Shown here one piece after another: positions 1 through 6,392 of a stretch of 7,019 nucleotides of DNA. Origin of the DNA: an uncultured Ktedonobacteraceae bacterium (GTDB lineage: Bacteria > Chloroflexota > Ktedonobacteria > Ktedonobacterales > Ktedonobacteraceae). The notes beneath the pieces were generated by a model that searched no databases, was not told where the DNA came from, and was given only the letters and a program-made list of their open reading frames with translations. Where the stretch lies: the NCBI GenBank assembly GCA_955652655.1, contig CATPCK010000094.1, positions 1-7,019 of the forward strand, written 5' to 3'. Position 1 is the first letter of the stretch. Each line of letters starts with the position of its first letter. The translations under genes and the position numbers were made by a program.

Positions 1-1
1 G

Positions 2-1903
2 AAATCGCCTGCTATTACACTCACAGCTGTTCAGCTTGGCACACCATTCTACATTGCACCCGAACAGGTGACCGGCAATGCCGGCACTGAGCGCAGTGAT
101 ATCTACTCTCTTGGGGTCATCCTGTATGAAATGGTCACTGGTACCCCTCCCTTTCAAGGCGACAATCCAACCGCGGTGATGACGCAACACCTCAATTCGA
201 CACCGCCCTCTCCCGCGCTCATCAATCCGAACATTCCACCTGCGCTGGAGATGGTCATTTTGCGCTGCCTTGCCAAGGACCCGGCAGCACGTTTCCCCAG
301 CGCCTCATTACTGGCTGCCGCCATCGCAGAAGCTCTGAACGTACCGGTACCGCAAAGCCTGGGCAACTCTGCATTCCCTACGGACGCTGAGTATATGCCA
401 ACGTATGTCATTCCCAATCCTCCCGATCTATCGCCATGGACGACGCCGTCTTCGCCCGCGCTACCAATGGTGAAAACCTCAGCACCACCGCCCACTCTGA
501 TAGCCCAATCTGGCTCATCGCCGGCAGTGAAGGGTTCTCATCTTTCGTCTTCGCACCCGTATCCAAAGGCAACGTCTATGGGACGCGATCAATCGGGTCC
601 CTACGCACCAGCACAGTCGCCGCCAATGACACCGCCGCCAATGTTTGTCCCCACGCCGCCATCACCTGCGAAACGCCGGAGAGGGCTATTCTTCGGGTTG
701 ATTGCCCTCATCATCGTCCTGCTGGGCGGTTCCCTTGGAGGCTACTTCCTGTTCTTGCGAGCCGGTAGGGGCACGGCCCCACCAGGTCCGATAGTGGGGC
801 ACGCTTTCTATGTCAGCAGTGGACAATTAGCAAATGGTGCGCAAGGCATCGCCGATCAATTGCAGGTCGATCTGCAAAACGTCCAGCTTCCTCCAACAGG
901 GAAAAGCTACTACCTCTGGCTGCTGGCTGATAAAGATACGACGCCAAAACCAGACCTCCTGGGGCCGGCACCAATACACGCGCCCATGCTGCTGACTAAT
1001 CACTTGCCTGTGCTGCAGAATGGGAGCGTCCATTACACATACCTGGGTGATGCACAACACAACAACCTGCTCTCAGCAACCAGCCGCCTGCTCATTACGT
1101 TGGAAGATGCAGGGAAAAACCCGGCCAACCCATCCACCGACCGCTCTACCTGGGTATACTATGCAGAACTGCCCCAGGCACTCATTCCGAAAGATCCTAC
1201 CGGTTTGAGGGGACTCGATCATCTTCGTCACCTGTACTATAACGAGGACCACCTCCAGGTGTTAGCGCTCGATGGCGGCCTGGACATCTGGGTCTTTAGA
1301 AATACAGCAAAGCTTCTGGAGTGGTCCACCAGTGCGCGCGACGACTTCGATGGCACAACAAGAAATTATGGGTTGATGCACGCCCTGTTCACCAGCATCC
1401 TGGACTATCTCGATGGCACACCAAACGTCCATCTTGATGTACCGCCCGGCACGCCTGTTACAGCCGATCCCGCCATTGCCAGAGTGAGCCTCCTGACGGT
1501 GGACACAACGCACCAGGGAGTGGCAAAGTTTCTTGCCACTAACCCCCCTGGCGATCTCGATCACATGCGGCTTCACCTCAGCCAGCTGAACAGGGCACCC
1601 GACGCAACGCCGCAGATGCATACGCTCTCGCAGGGAATTATTGGTGCACTTGACAATGTGAAGGGATGGTTGCAGCAAGTGCGTACAGATGCCAAACAGC
1701 TCTTCCATATGACGCCCGATCAATTGGCACAGCCTGCGGCACGCGATGTATTGGACGATCTGGTCACACAAGTCACATACGCCTACATTGGCCAGCTTGA
1801 CCCGATCACGGACACCGTCAAGCCCGGTGTGCTCCAGATACACTATGACGTGCTGAAGCTGGCCACCTTTAACATCACAAAGAATGTGCCAGAGCAGCTG
1901 TGA
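2..1903 (+). CDS. Membrane Ser/Thr protein kinase (PknB-like), 5'-truncated by the window edge
   Basis: The frame is open from base 2 with no start, so the N-lobe, catalytic loop and DFG motif lie outside the window. Visible is the end of the activation segment, GTPFYIAPEQ (about bases 38-67), then SDIYSLGVILYEM (subdomain IX) and the rest of the C-lobe to about base 340, ending in the usual RFPSAS region. A Pro/Ser/Thr-rich linker follows to about base 670. A KRRR stretch then precedes one membrane helix (about 683-757), so the kinase should be cytoplasmic and the C-terminus outside. The outside part begins with a beta-rich module (about 790-1190; VGH, SSGQ, LPPTGKSYYLWLL, LLITLE), loosely like the C-terminal domain of RskA anti-sigma factors. 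About 230 mostly helical residues that I do not recognise complete the protein. There are no PASTA repeats. Family knowledge says such proteins phosphorylate Ser/Thr on partner proteins; the signal sensed here is unknown. The next kinase starts 16 nt downstream. Confidence 0.93.
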   Translation, partial: KSPAITLTAVQLGTPFYIAPEQVTGNAGTERSDIYSLGVILYEMVTGTPPFQGDNPTAVMTQHLNSTPPSPALINPNIPPALEMVILRCLAKDPAARFPSASLLAAAIAEALNVPVPQSLGNSAFPTDAEYMPTYVIPNPPDLSPWTTPSSPALPMVKTSAPPPTLIAQSGSSPAVKGSHLSSSHPYPKATSMGRDQSGPYAPAQSPPMTPPPMFVPTPPSPAKRRRGLFFGLIALIIVLLGGSLGGYFLFLRAGRGTAPPGPIVGHAFYVSSGQLANGAQGIADQLQVDLQNVQLPPTGKSYYLWLLADKDTTPKPDLLGPAPIHAPMLLTNHLPVLQNGSVHYTYLGDAQHNNLLSATSRLLITLEDAGKNPANPSTDRSTWVYYAELPQALIPKDPTGLRGLDHLRHLYYNEDHLQVLALDGGLDIWVFRNTAKLLEWSTSARDDFDGTTRNYGLMHALFTSILDYLDGTPNVHLDVPPGTPVTADPAIARVSLLTVDTTHQGVAKFLATNPPGDLDHMRLHLSQLNRAPDATPQMHTLSQGIIGALDNVKGWLQQVRTDAKQLFHMTPDQLAQPAARDVLDDLVTQVTYAYIGQLDPITDTVKPGVLQIHYDVLKLATFNITKNVPEQL

Positions 1904-1919
1904 TCGGAGATAAGCAAGC

Positions 1920-3698
1920 ATGAGCACGGAGCCGCGCCACCTTGGCAAATACGAACTGCGAGAACGTCTGGCACGCGGTGGGCAGGGCGAAGTCTGGAAG
2001 GCTTTTGATACCCAACTACGACGCTATGTTGCTATAAAGCAGCTCCACAGCAATGTGCAGTCCGATCCAGATTTCACCTCTCGTTTCGAGCGCGAAGCAC
2101 AATTTATTGCGTCGCTGCACCACCCCAATATCGTGCAAATTCACGACTTTCAACTCGTCCATTCCCCTGACCTGGGCATCACCACAGCCTATATGGTGAT
2201 GGATTATATCGAAGGACCGACGCTCGCTGATTATATCCGTAACACTTCGCGCAAGGGACAATTTCCGGCCGCCGGCGACATAGTGTATATCTTCACAGCA
2301 GTCAGCCTCGCTCTTGATTATGCCCATGGGAAAGGCATGATCCATCGCGACATCAAACCTGCCAACATCATCCTTGACCAGCGCCTTCCCAGGAGGAATG
2401 CTATAGGCTCGCCTATCCTCACAGACTTCGGCATTGCCAAGTTGCAAGGAGTTTCTGCCGACACGACCAAAGTGCTCGGTACCCCCCTCTATGTCTCGCC
2501 CGAACAGGCGCGTGGGCTTGCGGGCGACAGGCGGAGCGACCTGTACTCGCTCGGTATTATCCTCTATGAAATGACCACAGGCGTCACGCCATTTCGTGGC
2601 GATTCTGTCATGGCTATCCTTATGCAACATTTCCAGGAACTGCCCACGCTGCCTTCTCAGATCAACCCGCATATTCCGCCCACCTTATCTGAGGTCATTC
2701 TCAAAAGCATCGCGAAAGAGCCGAATGAGCGTTTCCCCAGCGCGTCTGCCATGACCATCGCAGTCGCTGAGTCCTTCAACGTAGCCGTTCCTGTCGAGCT
2801 GATCAAGCCCAACGCCACGCCCAATATTGACGGGGCGAACTCCCACAACCCACTACAGCCTTCCCAGCCACTGGGGATGACTCCAGCCCATTTAACACCA
2901 ATCTCATTCCAACCCTCGCCCCCTCCAATCATCTCGTTACCTACCGTAATCACGCCGTCTGCAAACGACAGGCAAACTCCTTTGACGGCTCCCGCTGATA
3001 GCAGACCAGCCAGCCTCTTGTCCCCAAACCCGGGCACGAACACGCCTACCGGCGTCATAGCACAACCGTCCCCGGTATCTCCACCAGGGCAGGGACCACG
3101 ATCTGGGCAGGGGCAAGTTGGGCAGGGGCCACGACCAGGGCAGGGGCAAGCCCTGCCCCTACATTTTAGTGTACGGGCAGGGCTTGCCCCTGCCCTGCTT
3201 GCCCTCGCTTTGCTCGCTGCTGTAGTAGCCGGATCAGGGCTTCTCTTTGCCTTCTTTGCCCTTAACAGAACGACCGCACCATCGCCATCAAACTCAGTCG
3301 TGGGACATGTTCGCTTTCTCAGCAGTCCAAATGCTTCGCGAGGCAGCCTCGACGAGGTGGAGATTACTATTCAGCATATTTCCGATGCGCCTCCTGGCGA
3401 GCGCTATTATGCCTGGTTGCAAATCAATAGTGAAAGCTTATTGCCCATCAACTGGCCATTAACAATACAAAATGGCCGCCTGTCCTCTCCTACCTATATC
3501 AATCCGCTTCTGCTCAAGAACAAGCCTTATCTGTTTCTCATTACGCTAGAAAAGGCGAATACTGAACCACAAGTTGCTACCCTTGCTCCCAGCGCACGTC
3601 TCTACTATGCCATCCTCCCTGCTACTATCCAGCATCCAACTACTTTTGATATTCGAACGTGTCCACAGGGTGGCACCACTGGCATTTGTATGTCTTGA
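1920..3698 (+). CDS. Membrane Ser/Thr protein kinase (PknB-like), complete, paralogue of the upstream kinase
   Basis: This 592-residue protein starts at an ATG with GGAGA at 1906-1910, 9 nt ahead. The kinase domain spans about residues 10-285. It has a glycine loop ARGGQGEV (18-25; Ala replaces the usual first Gly), catalytic Lys40 (AIK), alpha-C Glu59, HRDIKPAN (142-149), DFG (169-171), GTPLYVSPEQ (187-196) and SDLYSLG (206-212). All key catalytic residues are present, so it should be active. About six extra residues lie between the catalytic loop and DFG. A Pro/Ser/Thr linker (about 290-415) ends in GQGP/GQGQ repeats, followed by one membrane helix (about 419-448). The outside module of about 115 residues (VGH, SSP, APPGERYYAWL, FLITLEKA, RLYYAILP) matches that of the upstream kinase. 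The protein then ends in a short tail with two Cys (581, 590) and lacks the helical extension of its paralogue. Close spacing suggests one transcript with its neighbours. The substrate is unknown. Confidence 0.95.
   Translation: MSTEPRHLGKYELRERLARGGQGEVWKAFDTQLRRYVAIKQLHSNVQSDPDFTSRFEREAQFIASLHHPNIVQIHDFQLVHSPDLGITTAYMVMDYIEGPTLADYIRNTSRKGQFPAAGDIVYIFTAVSLALDYAHGKGMIHRDIKPANIILDQRLPRRNAIGSPILTDFGIAKLQGVSADTTKVLGTPLYVSPEQARGLAGDRRSDLYSLGIILYEMTTGVTPFRGDSVMAILMQHFQELPTLPSQINPHIPPTLSEVILKSIAKEPNERFPSASAMTIAVAESFNVAVPVELIKPNATPNIDGANSHNPLQPSQPLGMTPAHLTPISFQPSPPPIISLPTVITPSANDRQTPLTAPADSRPASLLSPNPGTNTPTGVIAQPSPVSPPGQGPRSGQGQVGQGPRPGQGQALPLHFSVRAGLAPALLALALLAAVVAGSGLLFAFFALNRTTAPSPSNSVVGHVRFLSSPNASRGSLDEVEITIQHISDAPPGERYYAWLQINSESLLPINWPLTIQNGRLSSPTYINPLLLKNKPYLFLITLEKANTEPQVATLAPSARLYYAILPATIQHPTTFDIRTCPQGGTTGICMS
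3087..3196. repeat. GC-rich direct repeats and a large imperfect palindrome inside the second kinase gene
   Basis: Four copies of GGGCAGGG begin at 3087, 3105, 3120 and 3138, spaced 18, 15 and 18 nt. All spacings are multiples of three, and they encode GQGP/GQGQ units. The last copy opens an inverted repeat with arms at 3137-3162 and 3171-3196. The 26-nt arms have one mismatch, and one further A-T pair closes a 6-nt AT-rich loop. Each arm contains GGGCAAGCCCTGCCC or its complement. This is the form of a dispersed palindromic repeat such as REP-like or MITE-like elements, but no second copy occurs in the window. It codes for kinase residues about 390-426, the end of the linker and the first turns of the membrane helix. 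In RNA it would form a very stable hairpin within the coding region. It is not a terminator, since no T-run follows and the gene continues. Confidence 0.85.
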
Positions 3699-3722
3699 AT
3701 ATACATAACAGGACAAGCACCT

Positions 3723-4241
3723 ATGAGAGGAAATCAGCCAAACATCCACATACGGAGAGCAAGAGCAGATGATGCCTGGTCGATTGCATCAGTGCTTCAC
3801 GCGTCATTTGTGGAGTACGAATCTTCCTACACAGCAGAAGCATTCGCCGCGACCACTTCTACACGTGAACAGATACAGCACCGGATGAGCGAAGGGCCTA
3901 TGTGGGTTGCGCTCCAGGGTGACACCATCGTGGGCGCCGTCTCCGTCATTCCGAAGAGCGAGGCGGTGTACATTCGAGGCATGGCCATCCTTCCCACCGC
4001 GCGAGGGCAAAGAATCGGAACGCTTCTGCTGGAGCAGGTAGAGGCGTACGCCTCTGGACACGGCTATAGGCGTTTATACTTGAGCACAACCCCTTTTCTC
4101 ACTCGCGCCATTCGATTGTATGAGCATTGTGGTTTCCTACGGAGCGATGAAGGTCCTCATGACCTGTTTGGCACGCCGCTCTTTACCATGGTGAAGACGC
4201 TCGAGGCTGAGGATGACTCCTCACGATCAAACTGCCCCTGA
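3723..4241 (+). CDS. GNAT family N-acetyltransferase
   Basis: This 172-residue protein starts at an ATG with AGGA at 3710-3713, 9 nt ahead and 24 nt after the second kinase stops. It shows the GNAT pattern. The N-terminal IRRARADDAWSIASVL is beta1-alpha1. MWVALQGDTIVGAVSV and VYIRGMAILP are the central strands. ARGQRIGTLLLEQVEAYA is motif A, the pyrophosphate-binding loop (R/Q-x-x-G-x-G/A type) followed by its helix. LSTTPFLTRAIRLYEHCGF is motif B, ending in the common YExxGF form. Members transfer an acetyl group from acetyl-CoA to an amine on a small molecule or protein; the substrate cannot be read from the sequence. Its place behind two kinases suggests co-transcription, possibly as a second modifying enzyme, but that is inference. 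Its 3' end overlaps the convergent btuF-like gene by 15 nt. Confidence 0.9.
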   Translation: MRGNQPNIHIRRARADDAWSIASVLHASFVEYESSYTAEAFAATTSTREQIQHRMSEGPMWVALQGDTIVGAVSVIPKSEAVYIRGMAILPTARGQRIGTLLLEQVEAYASGHGYRRLYLSTTPFLTRAIRLYEHCGFLRSDEGPHDLFGTPLFTMVKTLEAEDDSSRSNCP

Positions 4242-5219
4242 ACAGTAAGCGGGCAATGCGCCAGAGAACTTATCGGGATGGGTGATCTGTGCCAGGCAGC
4301 GTAGCCCCTCTACCAGTCGTGGACCAGGATGCTGCATGATGTTGACGTTAATGTGGTACACCTGGTGCAGTTTGAGCGCATTAATGCTGCTCCAGTTGGG
4401 ACGCTTATACACTAGAGCGGGACTGCCGCCATAGGCCGGATCTTCAGTCAGAATGACAAACTGCGGGTTGGCAGCGAAAATTGATTCGTCTGTGACTTGT
4501 GGATAACCACCCCCACCGGTATTGTCATGGAAGATATTGATACTATTGGCATCCTGCAGGAGTTCATCGCCAAAGGAACCACCACCAAAGACGTAGGGTT
4601 TCCCCGGCGTACTATCGTCTACTTCCAGTAACACCCTGGGAGCAGGTGTCCCTGCCACTGCTGCCTTGATCGCTTTGATTTGCTGCAGCAGCTGATTCAC
4701 GACCGTTCTCGCCGTATCCTCTGTGAATGTCAGATGCCCTACCAGCAAGATTTGCTGGAGTACCCCTGAGAAATTGGCGATTGGCAGATCGACGACATCT
4801 AAGCCAAGGTTTTTGAGCTGTTGATCGTATTCTTTCGTCTCCCCGCCCCAACTCAAGATCAGGTCAGGCTTCAATGCGACGATCTGCTCAACACTGTACT
4901 TTCCATTGACATCCGAGACCTTCGGCAGAGATGCCAGCTCCGGCGGGTAGCTCGTGAAATAATCAACTGCGATTACCCGACTCTGGAGATGCAATGCCCC
5001 CAGCATTTCACTCGCGCTTGGAAGCAGCGAGACGATACGTCGCGGAGCAGTGGTCGGAAAGACGATCGGTGTTCTGTAAAAATCGAGCGCTACGGTGGGA
5101 GTGGGCTTTGGCAGCGATCCGGTCGTTGTTGATGTGCTTTGTCCACACGCGCTGAGCAGCACGAATAAAGACAAAAGCAGCGCCAGGAAAGGACGAAGGG
5201 AGAGAAAACGGGAGAACAT
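4227..5219 (-). CDS. btuF: Corrinoid (vitamin B12) ABC transporter substrate-binding lipoprotein, BtuF-like
   Basis: The chosen start is the ATG at 5217-5219, giving 330 residues. AGGAGG lies at 5230-5235, 10 nt ahead, and the product opens with a clean lipoprotein signal: Arg4 and Arg9, a Leu-rich core, and lipobox LSAC with Cys25. A TTG start at 5267 would add 16 residues ahead of the signal peptide and is unlikely. A Thr/Pro-rich tether follows, then from about residue 60 a periplasmic-binding-protein type III fold (PF01497 style): RRIVSLLPSASEMLGAL, the ALKPDLILSW segment, a long central helix, then VLLEVD, PQFVILTEDP and a helical C-terminal lobe. Family members hand corrinoids or iron-siderophores to an ABC permease. 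The cobalamin riboswitch in the leader and upstream cobU/cobS point to corrinoid. No btuC or btuD is in the window, so the membrane partners must be encoded elsewhere. Confidence 0.92.
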   Translation of the reverse strand: MFSRFLSLRPFLALLLSLFVLLSACGQSTSTTTGSLPKPTPTVALDFYRTPIVFPTTAPRRIVSLLPSASEMLGALHLQSRVIAVDYFTSYPPELASLPKVSDVNGKYSVEQIVALKPDLILSWGGETKEYDQQLKNLGLDVVDLPIANFSGVLQQILLVGHLTFTEDTARTVVNQLLQQIKAIKAAVAGTPAPRVLLEVDDSTPGKPYVFGGGSFGDELLQDANSINIFHDNTGGGGYPQVTDESIFAANPQFVILTEDPAYGGSPALVYKRPNWSSINALKLHQVYHINVNIMQHPGPRLVEGLRCLAQITHPDKFSGALPAYCSGAV

Positions 5220-5222
5220 CGA

Positions 5223-5276
5223 GTCGTAACCTCCTAAATTACAACGCTCGTTGTCTCCTCGCGGCAATGGAGGTCA
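5223..5276 (-). promoter_or_regulatory. Ribosome-binding site of btuF with mutually exclusive RNA folds (candidate translational expression platform)
   Basis: The Shine-Dalgarno AGGAGG (5230-5235) can lie in either of two folds. In fold A, GTTGTAA (5239-5245) pairs with TTACGAC (5223-5229), 7 bp including one G-U, leaving TTTAGGAGG open in the loop. In fold B, TGACCTCC (5269-5276) pairs over 8 bp (one G-U) with GGAGGTTA (5227-5234), burying the site. The palindrome ACAACGAGCGTTGT (5241-5254) can form its own hairpin inside fold B. Fold A uses bases needed by both helices of fold B, so they exclude each other. No T-run follows any hairpin in the leader, so control of translation is more likely than termination. 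The pairings are read from the sequence; the ON and OFF roles are inference. Confidence 0.55.
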
Positions 5277-5381
5277 ACCAGGGACATATACGGACCCAAC
5301 GCGTGAAGCGACGTTTTACTTCACGTTGGTCATCGATGTCCCGGTAGCTCGCTCCTCTTACGCGAAGGATCGTGAGCATAT
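5277..5381 (-). other. Long leader between the riboswitch aptamer and the btuF expression platform
   Basis: About 105 nt separate the aptamer 3' end from the anti-Shine-Dalgarno segment, which is longer than usual for a translational riboswitch. The stretch holds one clear hairpin: CGTGAAG (5319-5325) pairs with CTTCACG (5302-5308) across a 10-nt loop. No T-run follows, so it is not a typical intrinsic terminator. I see no convincing small open frame with a ribosome-binding site here. Confidence 0.4.
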
Positions 5382-5572
5382 CTCATCGGGCAGGTCTCCT
5401 GGCTTCTGGCTTCAAACGCTTCTCATCTTGCCTTCCCATTCGATTTCGGAACAGTGGCTTAATCTCTTGAACGAAAGAGGATGAGTCGCTCACCAGTTAC
5501 AGTAGCGCGTGAGACTGCGCCGGATTTGCACCGGCTTCCCTATTCTGCCTATACTCCAGGCCACCCAATGAG
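5382..5572 (-). ncRNA. Cobalamin riboswitch aptamer
   Basis: Read on the minus strand, the conserved parts occur in order. The closing stem P1 pairs CTCATTGGGTGG (5561-5572) with the strand at 5382-5394, about 12 pairs including G-U. GGGAA (5536-5540) follows, then the hairpin GCCGG-TGCAAAT-CCGGC (5519-5535), which carries the near-invariant GGTGCAAATCCGG. CTACTGTAAC is enclosed by CTCAC/GTGAG (5509-5513 with 5489-5493). A variable hairpin CTCTT/AAGAG spans 5464-5479. GCCACTG lies at 5452-5458 and is followed by ATGGGAAGGC. The B12 box AGCCAGGAGACCTGCC is within 5388-5405. Cobalamin riboswitches bind adenosylcobalamin or related forms and lower expression of the downstream gene, here the btuF-like lipoprotein. 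Placement between cobU and btuF means it acts on btuF and not on the cob genes upstream. Confidence 0.96.
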
Positions 5573-5591
5573 GAACAATAGTGATGGATGT

Positions 5592-5621
5592 AGTATATGC
5601 ATTTGGCGTTGGCGATGTCAA
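5592..5621 (-). promoter_or_regulatory. Sigma70-type promoter of the riboswitch-btuF transcript
   Basis: On the minus strand a perfect -35 TTGACA (5616-5621) and a -10 TATACT (5592-5597) are separated by 18 nt. Transcription would begin near base 5585, about 13 nt before the first P1 base of the riboswitch at 5572. That fit of promoter to aptamer supports the call. It lies in the 97-nt gap between the cobU stop and the riboswitch, so btuF can be transcribed apart from cobS-cobU. Confidence 0.7.
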
Positions 5622-5668
5622 TGATACCGCTCGTTTCCATCCACTTCATCTGGAGGTATGCTCAGGCC

Positions 5669-6343
5669 TCATAAAGACGCCTCTTCGTGCAAACGCTTGA
5701 TATCTACCGCCATGCCTGCGACCATCAAATACACGCGATCAGCAGTCCGGGCAAGTCGCTGATTAACATATCCCAGGGTATCCCGGTAGACCCGTCCGAG
5801 AGGATAGGCCGGCACAACGCCAAGGCCAACCTCGTTCGAGACTACTATGAGCGTTTTGTTTGGCTCCGCAGCTTGCACTACAGCGAGAAGCGCTTCGACC
5901 TGTTTCAAGGATAATTCATCAAACAGGTTGCTCGTAATGCGCAGTTCTTCTATACCCTTATCACCACTTTCGCGCTGCCCCGGCTCTTGCGACACCATAT
6001 TCCCCAGCCAGAGTGTCACACAGTCCAGAAGCGATACATCTGCAAGCTTGTACGCCTGCCGTACCGCTCTTGCAAGGTCAAGCGGTTCCTCGATCGTGTG
6101 CCACTCCCGTGGGCGAGATGCACGATGGCGAGCAATGCGTGCGCGCATCTCGTCGTCTCCAGCAATGGCAGTGGCGATGAAAGCCACTGTCCTCCCACTG
6201 CTTACGGCCAGGCGTTCCGCGAAAACACTCTTTCCGCTGCGCGCACCTCCCAGTATCAGTATCAACCGTGGAGGAATCGTTTTCTCTGAAGGCCCGATGG
6301 ATTTCTTCTCCTGGTTATCGTTTCCGCATGGGAACTTCCTCAA
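5669..6343 (-). CDS. cobU: Adenosylcobinamide kinase / adenosylcobinamide-phosphate guanylyltransferase
   Basis: This bifunctional enzyme phosphorylates adenosylcobinamide and then attaches GMP to give AdoCbi-GDP, the substrate of CobS. As drawn (224 residues from TTG 6343) it shows the P-loop GGARSGKS (32-39), DDEMRARIARHR with His73 aligning with the His guanylylated in the Salmonella enzyme, the WHTIEEP turn, DCVTLWLGN (107-115), VSNEVGLGVVP (168-178), and the NQRLARTADRVYLMVAG end segment. All family hallmarks are intact. The start is uncertain. Homologues usually begin two to five residues before the P-loop, whereas TTG 6343 gives 31 residues before it and has no ribosome-binding site. 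TTG 6265 would give 198 residues, also without a good site. An ATC at 6298 follows AGGAG at 9 nt. The cobS stop lies 49 nt upstream, consistent with one transcript. Confidence 0.93.
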   Translation of the reverse strand: MRKFPCGNDNQEKKSIGPSEKTIPPRLILILGGARSGKSVFAERLAVSSGRTVAFIATAIAGDDEMRARIARHRASRPREWHTIEEPLDLARAVRQAYKLADVSLLDCVTLWLGNMVSQEPGQRESGDKGIEELRITSNLFDELSLKQVEALLAVVQAAEPNKTLIVVSNEVGLGVVPAYPLGRVYRDTLGYVNQRLARTADRVYLMVAGMAVDIKRLHEEASL

Positions 6344-6392
6344 TTCAATTTATAGACTGCATAGCAACAATGGAAGACCGCAAGCGGTGTGC

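Noticed and set aside
1262..1948. Minus-strand open frame of 228 codons under the first kinase
   Set aside because: It is antisense to a well-supported coding region and its Cys/His-rich product matches nothing; it is a by-product of codon use on the other strand.
2016..2672. Minus-strand open frame of 218 codons under the second kinase domain
   Set aside because: It lies opposite conserved kinase motifs, has no ribosome-binding site and no recognisable domain.
3087..3162. Short direct repeats as a CRISPR array
   Set aside because: The units are about 8 nt with 7-10 nt between them and lie inside a coding region; CRISPR repeats and spacers are far longer.
3137..3196. Large hairpin as an intrinsic terminator
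   Set aside because: No T-run follows on either strand, and the kinase reading frame continues through it into a normal membrane helix and outside domain.
4208..4223. Hairpin at the acetyltransferase/btuF junction as a terminator
   Set aside because: The stem is only 6 bp and no T-run follows in either direction.
5302..5325. Leader hairpin as a riboswitch-controlled terminator
   Set aside because: The 7-bp stem has a 10-nt loop and is not followed by Ts on the minus strand; a translational mechanism fits better.
5251..5484. Plus-strand open frame of 77 codons over the riboswitch
   Set aside because: It covers the antisense of the conserved riboswitch aptamer, which explains the sequence; no protein features are seen.
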